A DNA stretch of 64,000 bases from JAUSIF01 sp040901465 (GTDB lineage: Bacteria; Pseudomonadota; Alphaproteobacteria; Rhizobiales; Xanthobacteraceae): assembly GCA_040901465.1 (NCBI GenBank), contig JBBDYN010000032.1, positions 1 through 64,000 on the forward strand, given 5' to 3'. A program made the translations under genes and the position numbers. Below the pieces are notes generated by a model. The model worked only from the letters and a program-made list of their open reading frames with translations, did not search any database and was not told where the DNA came from. How positions within the stretch are numbered: position 1 is the first letter of the stretch; every line of letters begins with the position of its first letter. Positions 55,674-63,384 of this stretch are shown here, piece after piece.

Positions 55674-56651
55674 ATGCGCGCCGCATATTACGAAAAGAAT
55701 GGCACTGCCCGCGATGTGCTGCGCGTGGGCGAAGTGGAAACGCCGAAGCCCGGGCCGGGCGAAGTGCGCGTGAGGCTCCGCACCTCCGGCGTCAATCCGT
55801 CCGATGTGAAGAACCGCATGGGCACCACGCGCAAGATCGCCTTTCCGCGCGTGATCCCCCAGAGCGACGGCGCCGGCGAGATCGATGCGGTTGGGGCGGG
55901 AGTGCCGACGAGCCGGGTCGGCGAGCGGGTCTGGACCTGGAACGCCCAGTGGAAGCGGCCCTTCGGCACCGCCGCCGAATACGTTGTGCTGCCCGCCGCC
56001 CAGGCGGTGACGCTGCCGAACAGCGTAAGCTACGAGGCCGGCGCCTGCCTCGGCATCCCCGCGATGACCGGCTTTCACGCGGTGCGGCTCGCGGGCGCCG
56101 GGCCCGATACGACGATCCTCATTTCCGGCGGCGCCGGCGCGGTTTCCCATTACGCGATCCAGTTCGCAAAATCGCGTGGCGCCACCGTGATCGCGACCGT
56201 GAGTTCCGACGGCAAGGCCAAGCTCGCGGTCCAGGCGGGCGCCGATTACACGATCGACTACAAGCGTGAGAATGTCGGCGAGCGCGTGATGCAACTCACC
56301 GGCAAGCGCGGCGCCGATGCGCTGATCGAGCTCGACCTCACCGCGAACGCAAAACTCATCCCCGCCGCGCTGCAGCCGCACGGCACCGTCGTGATCTACG
56401 GCACGTTGCCCGAGGCGACGATCCCGGCCGCCTTCTGTCTCGTGAACTCCATTACGCTGAAATTCTTTCTCGTCTACGAGCTGACCGAGGACGAGCGCGC
56501 CGCCGCGGTCGCGGAGATCACGCGCATGCTCGAGGAAAATCGCCTCGTGCACAATATCGCGCAGACGTTTCCGCTCGACGAGATCGCCGCCGCGCACGAG
56601 GCCGTGGAGTCCGGGAAGGTTGCGGGCAACGTGGCGGTCACGATTGGCTGA
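55674..56651 (+). CDS. NADPH:quinone reductase-like (zinc-free MDR)
   Basis: 325 residues. GroES-like N-terminal domain (VRLRTSGVNPSDVKNRMG, VIPQSDGAGEIDAVGAGVPT) and Rossmann domain (ISGGAGAVSHYAIQFAKSRG, a GxGxxA variant). No structural zinc cysteines, as in quinone oxidoreductase (QOR) proteins. Reduces quinones or enones with NADPH; exact substrate not known. A gaagggggttggaac leader gives a fair ribosome-binding site. Confidence 0.92.
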   Translation: MRAAYYEKNGTARDVLRVGEVETPKPGPGEVRVRLRTSGVNPSDVKNRMGTTRKIAFPRVIPQSDGAGEIDAVGAGVPTSRVGERVWTWNAQWKRPFGTAAEYVVLPAAQAVTLPNSVSYEAGACLGIPAMTGFHAVRLAGAGPDTTILISGGAGAVSHYAIQFAKSRGATVIATVSSDGKAKLAVQAGADYTIDYKRENVGERVMQLTGKRGADALIELDLTANAKLIPAALQPHGTVVIYGTLPEATIPAAFCLVNSITLKFFLVYELTEDERAAAVAEITRMLEENRLVHNIAQTFPLDEIAAAHEAVESGKVAGNVAVTIG

Positions 56652-56665
56652 TCGCGTCCCGCACC

Positions 56666-57850
56666 TCACCCCGCCGCGCAATCGCTCGGCGGCGGTTGGC
56701 CGGCAAAACGCTCGGCGATCCAGGCGATCGCTGGACCCGCGCCGTGCTTGGCCGAAGCCGTGTGGTCGCCGCCGGCGATGGTGACGTAGTGCACCGGCGT
56801 CCCGCGCCCGCACAGGATTCCGACAAATTGCTCGGTAACGCGCGGCCGCACCACCGGGTCGGCGGTTCCCTGCGCGATGAACACCGGCGCGCCGGCCGGC
56901 GCCTGCCCCGGCGTGTTCTCGGCCATGAGCTTGCGCCACGGATCGGCCTTGGTCACGTCCACCGCGAGAAATCCCTCGCGCTCGAGCGCCTGCGCCGCGA
57001 ACGCGAGCTTCGCAATTTCGCTCTGCGAGTCGTTGCAGAATTTCACGACGTGATCGAGCACGAGGCCGACGGTGGGTCTGAGCACGGCGTCGAGCGAAAA
57101 GTTGTAGACACGCGACCACGACCAGAGCGCGAACGCGCCGAGCACTTTGCCTACCGGATTGCGGATGTCGGCGCGGAACAGCTCCGGCAGTTCGGTCGCC
57201 GGCGCGGCGGCCGCCACGCCCGCGAGCCGCAATTCCGGCGCATAGCCGCGCGCTATCTGGCCGGTGAAGAGCGCGGCGTGGCCGCCCTGCGAATGGCCCC
57301 ACACCGCGAAACGGTTGCCCGCATCCGCGCCCGGCAGCGCGCGTGCCGCCCGCACGGAGTCGAGCACCGAACGCCCCGCGCTCGGGCCGATGAGATAGGG
57401 ATGCACGCCCGGTGTGCCGAGGCCCGGGTAGTCGGTCGCGGTCACCACGTAGCCGCGCTTGAGCATGTCCTCGAGACCGTGGATCCAGGTGAGCGATTGC
57501 GGAAACAGCGACGGCGCGCAGTGGCGGGTCACGCCGGTGGTGCCGTGCGCCCAGGCCACGACCTCGCGCCCGCCCGCGGGCGCAGGCCCGGCGGGAATGA
57601 CGACGACGCCGGAGACCGCGATCGGCTCGCCCTTCAATCCGATCGAGCGGTAGAGCACGCGATAGGCGGACGCGCCGTGCGGCGCGCCGGGAAACGGCTC
57701 CGCGCGGATGATCGTGCCCGGCCGCCCGCGCAGCTCCGACGGCGCCGGGTCGTAGAACGAATCCGCAAGCGACGGGCTGAAAGCGCATCCGGCGCCTATG
57801 ACCAGGGAAAAGATCGCGCCCGCGATAATTTTCCAGCGGCGCCCCGGCAT
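56666..57850 (-). CDS. Secreted lipase-type alpha/beta hydrolase
   Basis: 394 residues. Signal sequence MPGRRWKIIAGAIFSLVIGAGCAF, possibly a lipobox (IGAGC). The rest resembles the fungal/actinobacterial secretory lipase (LIP) family: VAWAHGTTGVTRHCAPS, YVVTATDYPGLGTPGVHPYL, nucleophile in WGHSQGGHAALF, acid near GTADPVV and histidine in GGDHTAS. Expected to hydrolyse esters in the periplasm or outside. It is the last gene before the repeat/IS region. Confidence 0.88.
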   Translation of the reverse strand: MPGRRWKIIAGAIFSLVIGAGCAFSPSLADSFYDPAPSELRGRPGTIIRAEPFPGAPHGASAYRVLYRSIGLKGEPIAVSGVVVIPAGPAPAGGREVVAWAHGTTGVTRHCAPSLFPQSLTWIHGLEDMLKRGYVVTATDYPGLGTPGVHPYLIGPSAGRSVLDSVRAARALPGADAGNRFAVWGHSQGGHAALFTGQIARGYAPELRLAGVAAAAPATELPELFRADIRNPVGKVLGAFALWSWSRVYNFSLDAVLRPTVGLVLDHVVKFCNDSQSEIAKLAFAAQALEREGFLAVDVTKADPWRKLMAENTPGQAPAGAPVFIAQGTADPVVRPRVTEQFVGILCGRGTPVHYVTIAGGDHTASAKHGAGPAIAWIAERFAGQPPPSDCAAG

Positions 57851-57985
57851 TTGCTCACTCCAGTCCAGCGGTGGGAGATGATCGGTTTATTTGCGGCCCA
57901 GGGTCGCGAAGTATCGGCGCGAGGTCTTTCCACATTGTTACCCGGTTCAATAGGTCGGTTCGTCGCTTGCTTCGGTGCCGCATGG

Positions 57986-58058
57986 ATGCCCGGGACAAGC
58001 CCGGGCATAACAAGTTGTTCCCGCGGCGCACACGCAAGTCGGCTGTTGCCGACTTGCG
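57986..58058. repeat. Two stacked perfect hairpins downstream of the lipase start
   Basis: ATGCCCGGG-ACAAG-CCCGGGCAT (57986-58008) and CGCAAGTCGGC-TGTT-GCCGACTTGCG (58033-58058). Both are perfect palindromes with short loops and unrelated arms. A GCCCGGG/CCCGGGC hairpin with nearly the same loop recurs at 63220-63238. They look like REP-type intergenic units. Confidence 0.75.
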
Positions 58059-58070
58059 AATCCAATAATT

Positions 58071-58098
58071 CCCGATCTCGGGAACACCCGAGATCGGG
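58071..58098. repeat. Third stacked hairpin at the edge of repeat copy 2
   Basis: CCCGATCTCGGG, AACA loop, CCCGAGATCGGG: perfect 12-bp stem. It abuts the shared repeat block and has no counterpart in copy 1 at the same place. Together with 57986-58058 and CCCTCGC/GCGAGGG at 58121-58140 it makes a row of four hairpins. Confidence 0.8.
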
Positions 58099-58456
58099 CG
58101 CCCGAGGCTTGCTTTGGTTTCCCTCGCCCGCAAGCGAGGGGGATGGAGCGCCGGTCGGCGCTTCGTTTCTTTCTAAGTCGCGCCCTTGGCGAAGGGCGCG
58201 GCGCCTTCCGGCGCTCCACCGCGGCGTCTTAAACCCCAGGCCGCGCTTTTCCAGAGCCCCATCGGGCTCCTTCTCAGCGAGCTCCTCGCAGGCGGTCGTA
58301 CTGCCGCCGGGCGGAGCCCCGAAGCTCCCGGGCGCATGCTTGCGAGGCACGCGCGCAGGCGCCGCTCCCGATCCGCACATGGTTACGCGTGGCCACGCGC
58401 CCCTCTTTGGATCGAGACGGGCACAGTCTAAGGCAGTCGCGGAGCGTGGGGATAAA
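58098..58456 (-). repeat. Structured dispersed repeat, copy 2
   Basis: Reverse-complement match to 9735-10137, collinear over ~360 bases with substitutions and without the ~50-base hairpin insert of copy 1. Hairpins shared in position but not in loop sequence, such as CCCTCGC/GCGAGGG and the GGCGCC-rich stems, suggest that structure matters. No coding frame. The IS1595-family element sits at its outer edge (target duplication begins at 58456). Confidence 0.85.
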
Positions 58457-58463
58457 TCTTCAC
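58456..58463 (+). repeat. Target site duplication, left
   Basis: ATCTTCAC directly left of the IS end; identical to 60369-60376. Confidence 0.9.
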
Positions 58464-58730
58464 GGGGTTCATATACGTACTTGACCCAAATCCGCGATTG
58501 TGCTTGATAGTCTACCTTCGTGGCACCGCCCCAACCAGGCGGGCACACGCAAACCCCACCGCGCGCTTACTGCTGCAAAACCAGCGGCACGGCCAACCGG
58601 TGGACAGATCGAAAACCATAACCCCTGCGGCGTTCGCAGGCTTCGATCATGTCCCCCCGTTGCCGATTCGCGTCTGCGCTGGGGGCCACAATCGAAAAAC
58701 CTGCGACGCCGCACAGCACGAGGATGTTTC

Positions 58731-58859
58731 ATGCTGTGGGTCGAGCCTTACTACCGGATACGGCACGGACGCCTCGAAAGCGTCCGTGGGCACTGGCGGC
58801 GTTTAGCGCGCCGCCAGTCAGCGACCGTGGTTGCGTTTCCGCATCCTTCGATCGCGTAA
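58731..58859 (+). CDS. Small passenger ORF in the IS (VRGHWR motif)
   Basis: 42 residues, MLWVEPYYRIRHGRLESVRG then HWRRLARRQSATVVAFPHPS. A gagga site 6 bases before the ATG. The pattern VxPYxR...VRGHxR occurs in many short phage and mobile-element proteins. It overlaps the end of the next minus-strand frame tail to tail. Function unknown; whether it is expressed cannot be judged from sequence. Confidence 0.45.
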   Translation: MLWVEPYYRIRHGRLESVRGHWRRLARRQSATVVAFPHPSIA

Positions 58860-59054
58860 GCTGACAACGTTGTCAGCCTGAACACTGGCGCCGGACGGTT
58901 TGCGTTTTCGCTTCTTGCCGCCCGGCGGCTTCTTCTGCTTCGATCGCTGAATGTTGTCGTCGGTCTCGCGCGGATCGGTGCCGACAAATCTGGCCACCGC
59001 TTCCGCAAACGGCATGTCGAGATAGAGCCGGCTGCTGTATTTTCGCTTCGCCAT
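58818..59054 (-). CDS. Small passenger protein in the IS (MAKRKYSSRLYLDMPF type)
   Basis: 78 residues: MAKRKYSSRLYLDMPFAEAV, ARFVGTDPRETDDNIQRSKQ, then a Lys/Arg-rich tail (KKPPGGKKRKRK) ending RKRNHGR. The basic tail suggests nucleic acid binding. Short proteins of this MxKRKxSSRLYLDMPFxEAxxRF type are found with IS1595-like transposases in alphaproteobacteria, from memory. Divergent from the next small gene. Confidence 0.6.
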   Translation of the reverse strand: MAKRKYSSRLYLDMPFAEAVARFVGTDPRETDDNIQRSKQKKPPGGKKRKRKPSGASVQADNVVSLRDRRMRKRNHGR

Positions 59055-59090
59055 ACGCGCATCCTAGCACGCGAATCGGGAGGGGCTTCA

Positions 59091-59327
59091 ATGTCCGACG
59101 ACAGATTTCCTCTTGCCTCACCACAAGCAATGTCGATTGCAAGCGCCACAATCCTCGGCGCGCTACTTGACGAGTTGATCCACCGTCAAGCCATCGCGCG
59201 GGCCGACATTGAGCGTGTCCTTGGCACCGCCCGTCGCGACATCGGACGGCACAGCACGCAAGGCGCCTTCGCCGAGGCCCGCGCCTTCATCGCCAGCCTT
59301 CAAGGTCGTCTCCCGCCCGACCCCTAG
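59091..59327 (+). CDS. Small passenger protein in the IS, unknown
   Basis: 78 residues: MSDDRFPLASPQAMSIASAT, ILGALLDELIHRQAIARADI, ERVLGTARRDIGRHSTQGAF, AEARAFIASLQ. GGAGG lies 7 bases before the ATG. Helical, no family recognised. Convergent with the transposase gene. Confidence 0.55.
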   Translation: MSDDRFPLASPQAMSIASATILGALLDELIHRQAIARADIERVLGTARRDIGRHSTQGAFAEARAFIASLQGRLPPDP

Positions 59328-59386
59328 GGAAAATTCAGCGATGGTCTCTACCATCGCCTCGCAGATCGTCTTTGCCATGTGAACCC

Positions 59387-60301
59387 CTATGCCTTCGCGA
59401 TCAACGCCGGATACGTGAGCCGCCCGTCCACCCGCGTCAGAAACTCACGCATGCGGCCCACTTCTCCTAACTCGCGGCGATTGTAGCGCCACACCGATTC
59501 GTCGACGTAGCGGTGCAAATGCTTCGCGGAAACCCAATGGTGAATCCCATAGACCTGCCGCTTTAGCTGCGACCAGAAGCCCTCAATCGTGTTGATATGA
59601 ACGTCCGTACCCTTGCGGACGTATTCGTTGTCGGAGTGCTTCACCGAACCGTGCTCGTAACGCCCGCTGAAATACTGGAAGGCGGGCCATTCGTCCGTCA
59701 TCAAGCGCATGCCGGGTGCGACGTTCTTGCGGATTTCGTCGGTCATCACCGACACGGACTTGATCGGCTTGGCCCGCAACTCGCCTTGGCGCTCAAGCAC
59801 GCCGAACACTGCGGTTTTCTTTTCCTTGCGACCGCGCCGATGCACCGGCTTGTTCTTGTCCTTCCCGCCGAAGAACGTTTCATCCACTTCGACCGTGCCG
59901 CGAAGCTGGCGATTGAACGAGCGGGTGCGCGCCGCGTGGCGTAAGCGGTGCAGCATGAACCACGCCGACTTTTGCGTGATGCCAAGATCACGCGCCAATT
60001 GCGTGCTCGCGATCCCCTTCTTGTGCGAGGTGATGACCCAGATCGCCGCCAGCCATTTGCGCAGCGGAATCTTCGAATACTCGAAAATCGTTCCGACGCG
60101 GATCGAGAAGCGTTGACGGCAATCGGCGCACTTGAACGTGCGCCGGTCCGTGAACGTGTAGATTTCGTCGTGGCCGCAGTACGGGCAATACTCGCCGTTC
60201 GCCCAACGGATTTCCCGGAACCAGTCGATTGCCGCCTGCTCGTCCGGAATTGCGGCGAACAGATCGTACAGACTTCCAAACTCTTTCCGCTTCGCCATCA
60301 C
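59387..60301 (-). CDS. IS1595 family transposase
   Basis: 304 residues. N-terminal zinc ribbon (YCPYCGHDEIYTF then FKCADCRQRFSIRVGTIFEY), helix-turn-helix-like STQLARDLGITQKSAWFMLH, and a DDE-type catalytic core: VEVDETFFGGKDKN, LMTDEWPAFQYFSG and VHINTIEGFWSQLKRQVYGI. The ISXO2-like domain is complete. It starts MMAKRKEF; the second ATG is an equal candidate. The gene reads towards the left IS end. Confidence 0.93.
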   Translation of the reverse strand: MMAKRKEFGSLYDLFAAIPDEQAAIDWFREIRWANGEYCPYCGHDEIYTFTDRRTFKCADCRQRFSIRVGTIFEYSKIPLRKWLAAIWVITSHKKGIASTQLARDLGITQKSAWFMLHRLRHAARTRSFNRQLRGTVEVDETFFGGKDKNKPVHRRGRKEKKTAVFGVLERQGELRAKPIKSVSVMTDEIRKNVAPGMRLMTDEWPAFQYFSGRYEHGSVKHSDNEYVRKGTDVHINTIEGFWSQLKRQVYGIHHWVSAKHLHRYVDESVWRYNRRELGEVGRMREFLTRVDGRLTYPALIAKA

Positions 60302-60368
60302 CCTTGCTCCCGATTGCAGGGCGAATTTAGCACGTCAATGAACTGGGGTCAATAGGTATATAAGTCCC

Positions 60369-60376
60369 ATCTTCAC
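60369..60376 (+). repeat. Target site duplication, right
   Basis: ATCTTCAC directly right of the IS end; identical to 58456-58463. Confidence 0.9.
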
Positions 60377-60382
60377 GCGATT

Positions 60383-61005
60383 GGGCGATTATAACCTTGA
60401 CAAAGCACGCTGGTCTGATAGGCTGAGGCTCGATAAGGGAGCGACGGCCATGACAAACCTGCTCAAGAACCCGATCTTCAAGGACGAAGCCAAAGCCCGC
60501 GCGTGGCTTGAGGCACGGGTCTGGCCGGACGGCCCGATCTGCCCTCACTGCGGCAACAGCGACCCGGAGAAGATCACCAAGCTTGATGGCGAGGCTCACC
60601 GCGCTGGCCTCTACCAGTGCAATGAGCCGGAATGCCGCGAGCAATTCACGGTGACGGTCGGGACCGTCTTTGAGCGTTCCAAAATCCCGCTCACGAAATG
60701 GCTCGCCGCGCTGTTCCTACTCACCGCTTCCAAGAAGGGCATGAGCACGCACCAAATCCACCGCATGATCGGCGTGAGCTACAAGTCCACTTGGTTCATG
60801 ACGCACCGCTTGCGTGAGGCGATGCGCGTGGGCGGCATGGGACCGCTTGGCGGCAAGGGCAAGATTGTCGAGGCCGACGAAACATTCTTCGCGGACTCGG
60901 AAAAGAAAATCTATGCCGCACGTCGTAAGCACGAAAAGCAAGTACGCCCGACCAAGAACATCGGCCCGCACTACAAGCGCCATATCCTCCCCGCGCCGGA
61001 TGGAA
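60383..61005 (+). mobile_element. Truncated second IS1595-type element
   Basis: Begins near 60383 with GGGCGATTATAACCTTGAC, which resembles the IS1595 end pattern (GG...ATANCC-TTGAC), 7 bases from the first element's target duplication. Only the 5' part is present; the sequence passes into the 3' end of the amidase gene between ~60955 and 61015. The right end is approximate. Confidence 0.6.
60450..61000 (+). pseudogene. Truncated IS1595 family transposase
   Basis: Reads MTNLLKNPIFKDEAKARAWL, zinc ribbon GPICPHCGNSD...YQCNEPECREQFTVTVGTVF, KWLAALFLLTASKKGMSTHQ, and the first catalytic acid region VEADETFFADSEKK, then loses similarity after ~170 residues; the second acid, Asn and Glu of the DDE core are missing. 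The frame continues antisense through the amidase gene. It is a different subgroup from the intact transposase next door. Confidence 0.8.
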
Positions 61006-61840
61006 GCCGGGATCTCGCGGACGCGCAAAAGCCCTCCACCGCCTCCGTCACGGCTGCGGCGATCAATGCCTGCCGCTCCGGCGACTGCATCGCGAGTTCC
61101 TCATCTCGGTTGACGATGGATCCGGCTTCCAGCAGCGCCGCCGGCATGCGCGTGCCCATCAGCACGATGAGCTGGTCGAAGCGATAGACGCCAGTCTCCT
61201 TGTCCACGAGCGCGCGGCGGCGGTTGCCCATGATCTTATCGGTGTAGTGCGACGTATAGGCGAGCCCGCGCGCTTTCATCTGCCGCCCGAGCAGCCGCGC
61301 GAATGCAAGGCTGCGCTGGTACTGGACATTCTCACCGGAGATGAAAATCGAGTGGCCCTTGAAGCGGTCGCTGAAGCGGCCCTCGGCGCCCTCGTACTCC
61401 CATGTTTCGATCAGAAGCGTCGGCACCGAGTCGTGATGGATCGAGAGCAAGAGATCGCCGCGCAGCGCGTTTGCCGCGGCGACGCGATCGGGAAGCTCCG
61501 CGCGGTTCGGCCCCGTACGGACGAGCAGCACCGTCTTGGTGAAGCCCTTCTCCTTGAGCGCGGCTTCAATTCTTTTCGCGAGCCAGAGATTGAAATCAAA
61601 CTCCCCCACCCCGCGCGCGCTGATCGCGCCCGGCTGCTGCGCCGTGTGGCCGACGTCGACGACGACGCGGAATGCTGCGCGGGTGCATTTGGCTGCGCCC
61701 AACCTTGTCGCGTGCACGCCGGCGACCTCGCCGCGGACGGAGTCCGGCGCAGCCATGAGCGGGGCCAGAACAAGCAAAACGAAACCGCCGCGCCGGAATC
61801 CGGTCGACCGCAAGCCGGCCGCCCGGCCGCGCGCATTCAT
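60971..61840 (-). CDS. N-acetylmuramoyl-L-alanine amidase, 3' end altered
   Basis: 289 residues. Signal peptide (GFRRGGFVLLVLAPLMAAPD). Amidase_3 domain with zinc ligands in VVVDVGHTAQQPG, GEFDFNLWLA and LLLSIHHDSVP, and catalytic glutamate in AALLEAGSIVNRDEE. It cleaves the bond between muramic acid and the stem peptide during cell separation. The last ~15 residues (ARSRLPSGAGRIWRL) are read from the truncated IS border, replacing the native tail. The catalytic domain is intact, so it is probably active. Confidence 0.88.
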   Translation of the reverse strand: MNARGRAAGLRSTGFRRGGFVLLVLAPLMAAPDSVRGEVAGVHATRLGAAKCTRAAFRVVVDVGHTAQQPGAISARGVGEFDFNLWLAKRIEAALKEKGFTKTVLLVRTGPNRAELPDRVAAANALRGDLLLSIHHDSVPTLLIETWEYEGAEGRFSDRFKGHSIFISGENVQYQRSLAFARLLGRQMKARGLAYTSHYTDKIMGNRRRALVDKETGVYRFDQLIVLMGTRMPAALLEAGSIVNRDEELAMQSPERQALIAAAVTEAVEGFCASARSRLPSGAGRIWRL

Positions 61841-61935
61841 TCGCCGCTCCGCAAGGTCATTGCCGGCGAGTTAGCATGGCGAGCCGGACATGGAAACGGC
61901 GCGGCAGTGCCCCGTTCAGCGCCCCGCCCGTGCCT

Positions 61936-62229
61936 TCAATTGACCTTGCTCAGGATGCCGTCCATCTCCGCCTTGGTGAACACGCGCAGCGTTTCGGTCC
62001 GCACGTTGCCGAGCTTGCCTATGTTGAGCGCGAGCGTGACCATGGCCTCGTCGTTCGGCGCCTCGAGGATCGCAACCGAGTCGTAGCGGCCGATCGCCCA
62101 GTAGGCGTCCTTGAGCGAGCCACCGACCTTCTTCGCCATGTCACCGATCGCGTCGGCGCGCTTGGTGGTCTCCTTGATGTTGCGAATTCCCTGCTCGGTG
62201 AAATGGGTGAGCACGATGTAGGTTGGCAT
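61936..62229 (-). CDS. GYD domain protein
   Basis: 97 residues from ATG 62229, with GGGAGGA 5 bases upstream. MPTYIVLTHFTEQGIRNIKE, YWAIGRYDSVAILEAPNDEA, VRTETLRVFTKAEMDGILSK: the GYD domain family (ferredoxin-like fold, GRYD version of the motif). Function unknown. Confidence 0.88.
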   Translation of the reverse strand: MPTYIVLTHFTEQGIRNIKETTKRADAIGDMAKKVGGSLKDAYWAIGRYDSVAILEAPNDEAMVTLALNIGKLGNVRTETLRVFTKAEMDGILSKVN

Positions 62230-62539
62230 GGGGTCCTCCCTCGCATGCATTTCGCGGCCGGCCTGCCTTGGCCGGAGGGCAATCAGCCGAAATGTGCTGG
62301 AGGGCTTGATTGCCCGGTGGAAGCCTGCGCCCGCGCCGTGGCCGAGGCAAGGCGCATGGCGCCGGTGCGGGACCCTCGATGGCGTCTTGTGCTAAGATGA
62401 TCGGGACGGGCCATTCAGGAGAACGCCGATGACACGCCGGATCGCTAGTTCCGAAATCGGTGCACGGCGCAATTAGTTGCAATATCAATGGAAATTCGCG
62501 GTAGGCGCACGATAGGACTTTTCCTATTACATTGGACCC
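62230..62539. other. Intergenic region before the MNT gene
   Basis: 310 bases. Contains a 15-codon frame MTRRIASSEIGARRN (62429-62476) with AGGAG 7 bases before the ATG, possibly the start of a lost gene or a leader. AT-richer sequence at 62476-62535 probably holds the MNT/HEPN promoter. No other gene is visible. Confidence 0.35.
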
Positions 62540-62836
62540 ATGCGCCGCGACGACGTCATTGCCCGACTGAAGCAGGCCGAGCCCGCGATCCGCGCGCTCG
62601 GGGCGGAGGCGCTGTACCTCTACGGTTCGCATGCTCGCGACGAGGCGCGAGCCGATTCGGATGTCGATCTCTTTATCGACAAGGCTCGTGGCCGCAAGTT
62701 CGGCTTCGATGAGTTCATGGGCATCTATCTGAAACTGCGCGAGACGCTCGGAACCGAGATCGATTACTCGACCCGCGATGGCATCGTGGAGTTCTTCCGG
62801 CCCGAGATCGAACGCAACGCGATCCGGGTCTTCTGA
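62540..62836 (+). CDS. MNT-type nucleotidyltransferase (antitoxin of HEPN/MNT pair)
   Basis: 98 residues. Minimal nucleotidyltransferase: LYLYGSHARDEARADSDVDL gives GSxAR and the two metal-binding aspartates (SDVDL). In HEPN/MNT systems this partner inactivates the HEPN RNase by AMP transfer (MntA-HepT) or by binding. The start of the HEPN gene overlaps its stop by one base (TGATG), so they are coupled. Confidence 0.9.
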   Translation: MRRDDVIARLKQAEPAIRALGAEALYLYGSHARDEARADSDVDLFIDKARGRKFGFDEFMGIYLKLRETLGTEIDYSTRDGIVEFFRPEIERNAIRVF

Positions 62837-63183
62837 TGGCGGCGACTGCAAATCCGCGCGCCAGGCTTGAACACATTCTGTTTCATATTCAGGGCATCGC
62901 CGAAACGATGCGCGGCGTTTCGTTTGACGAGTTCAAGGACGTCTATCATTTAGAGCGCACGGTGGAACGAGCGGCGCAAATCATTTCCGAGGCCGTGCGC
63001 GCGCTGCCGCCGGAGTTGCTGAAGCGCCATCCTGAGATCGAATGGAGCAAAATCACTGCGCTCGGCAACGTGCTGCGTCACGAGTATCAGCAAATCGACC
63101 CCGAAATCATGTGGGACATCGCGACCGCGAAGCTGCCGGAAATGGAGCCAGTGATCCGGACGATGCTTGCGGAAGTCGGGTGA
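62836..63183 (+). CDS. HEPN family protein (HepT/DUF86), toxin of the pair
   Basis: 115 residues, DUF86: RARLEHILFHIQGIAETMRG, HLERTVERAAQIISEAVRAL, HPEIEWSKITALGNVLRHEY. HEPN RNases carry RNxxxHxY; here the stretch reads GNVLRHEY, so the first arginine is glycine while N, H and Y are kept and another arginine sits before the histidine. Whether it cleaves RNA is therefore open. Pairing with the MNT gene is clear. Confidence 0.88.
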   Translation: MAATANPRARLEHILFHIQGIAETMRGVSFDEFKDVYHLERTVERAAQIISEAVRALPPELLKRHPEIEWSKITALGNVLRHEYQQIDPEIMWDIATAKLPEMEPVIRTMLAEVG

Positions 63184-63219
63184 TCCACAAACTTGCTCGC
63201 GGCGCGCAAAGACGTGGAG

Positions 63220-63379
63220 GCCCGGGCCAAGCCCGGGCATGACGGTTCGCAGTTTTCGTAGCCCGCATGGAGCCCTCGGGTCCGGCCTTCGGCCGGCCCA
63301 AGGATAAACTCCACGGAATGTGGGGGCGGATTTGATCGACGCATCAATCGCGGATTTCGCTTCGCTTCGTCCGGGCTAC
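63220..63379. repeat. REP-like palindromic units
   Basis: GCCCGGG-CCAAG-CCCGGGC at 63220-63238, nearly the same as the hairpin at 57987-58007. Then GTAGCCCG (63258-63265) pairs at a distance with CGGGCTAC (63372-63379), enclosing GGCCTTCGGCC and ATTTCGCTTCGCTTCGTCC. Sequence of this kind recurs between genes in Bradyrhizobium-like genomes, from memory. Confidence 0.65.
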
Positions 63380-63384
63380 GCTCG

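Larger units (their letters stand above)
58464..60368. mobile_element. Complete IS1595-family insertion sequence with passenger genes
   Basis: 1905 bases. The ends are imperfect inverted repeats of ~24 bases that share GGG, ATATAC, TA and TTGACCC (left end starts GGGGTTCATATACG; right end, read inward on the minus strand, starts GGGACTTATATACC). The element is flanked by an exact 8-base direct repeat ATCTTCAC (58456-58463 and 60369-60376), the duplication length of IS1595-family elements. It encodes an intact transposase and three small open frames. Confidence 0.9.

Noticed and set aside
62429..62476. 15-codon gene MTRRIASSEIGARRN
   Set aside because: It has a ribosome-binding site but is too short to support; it may be the remnant of a lost gene and is noted only in the intergenic entry.
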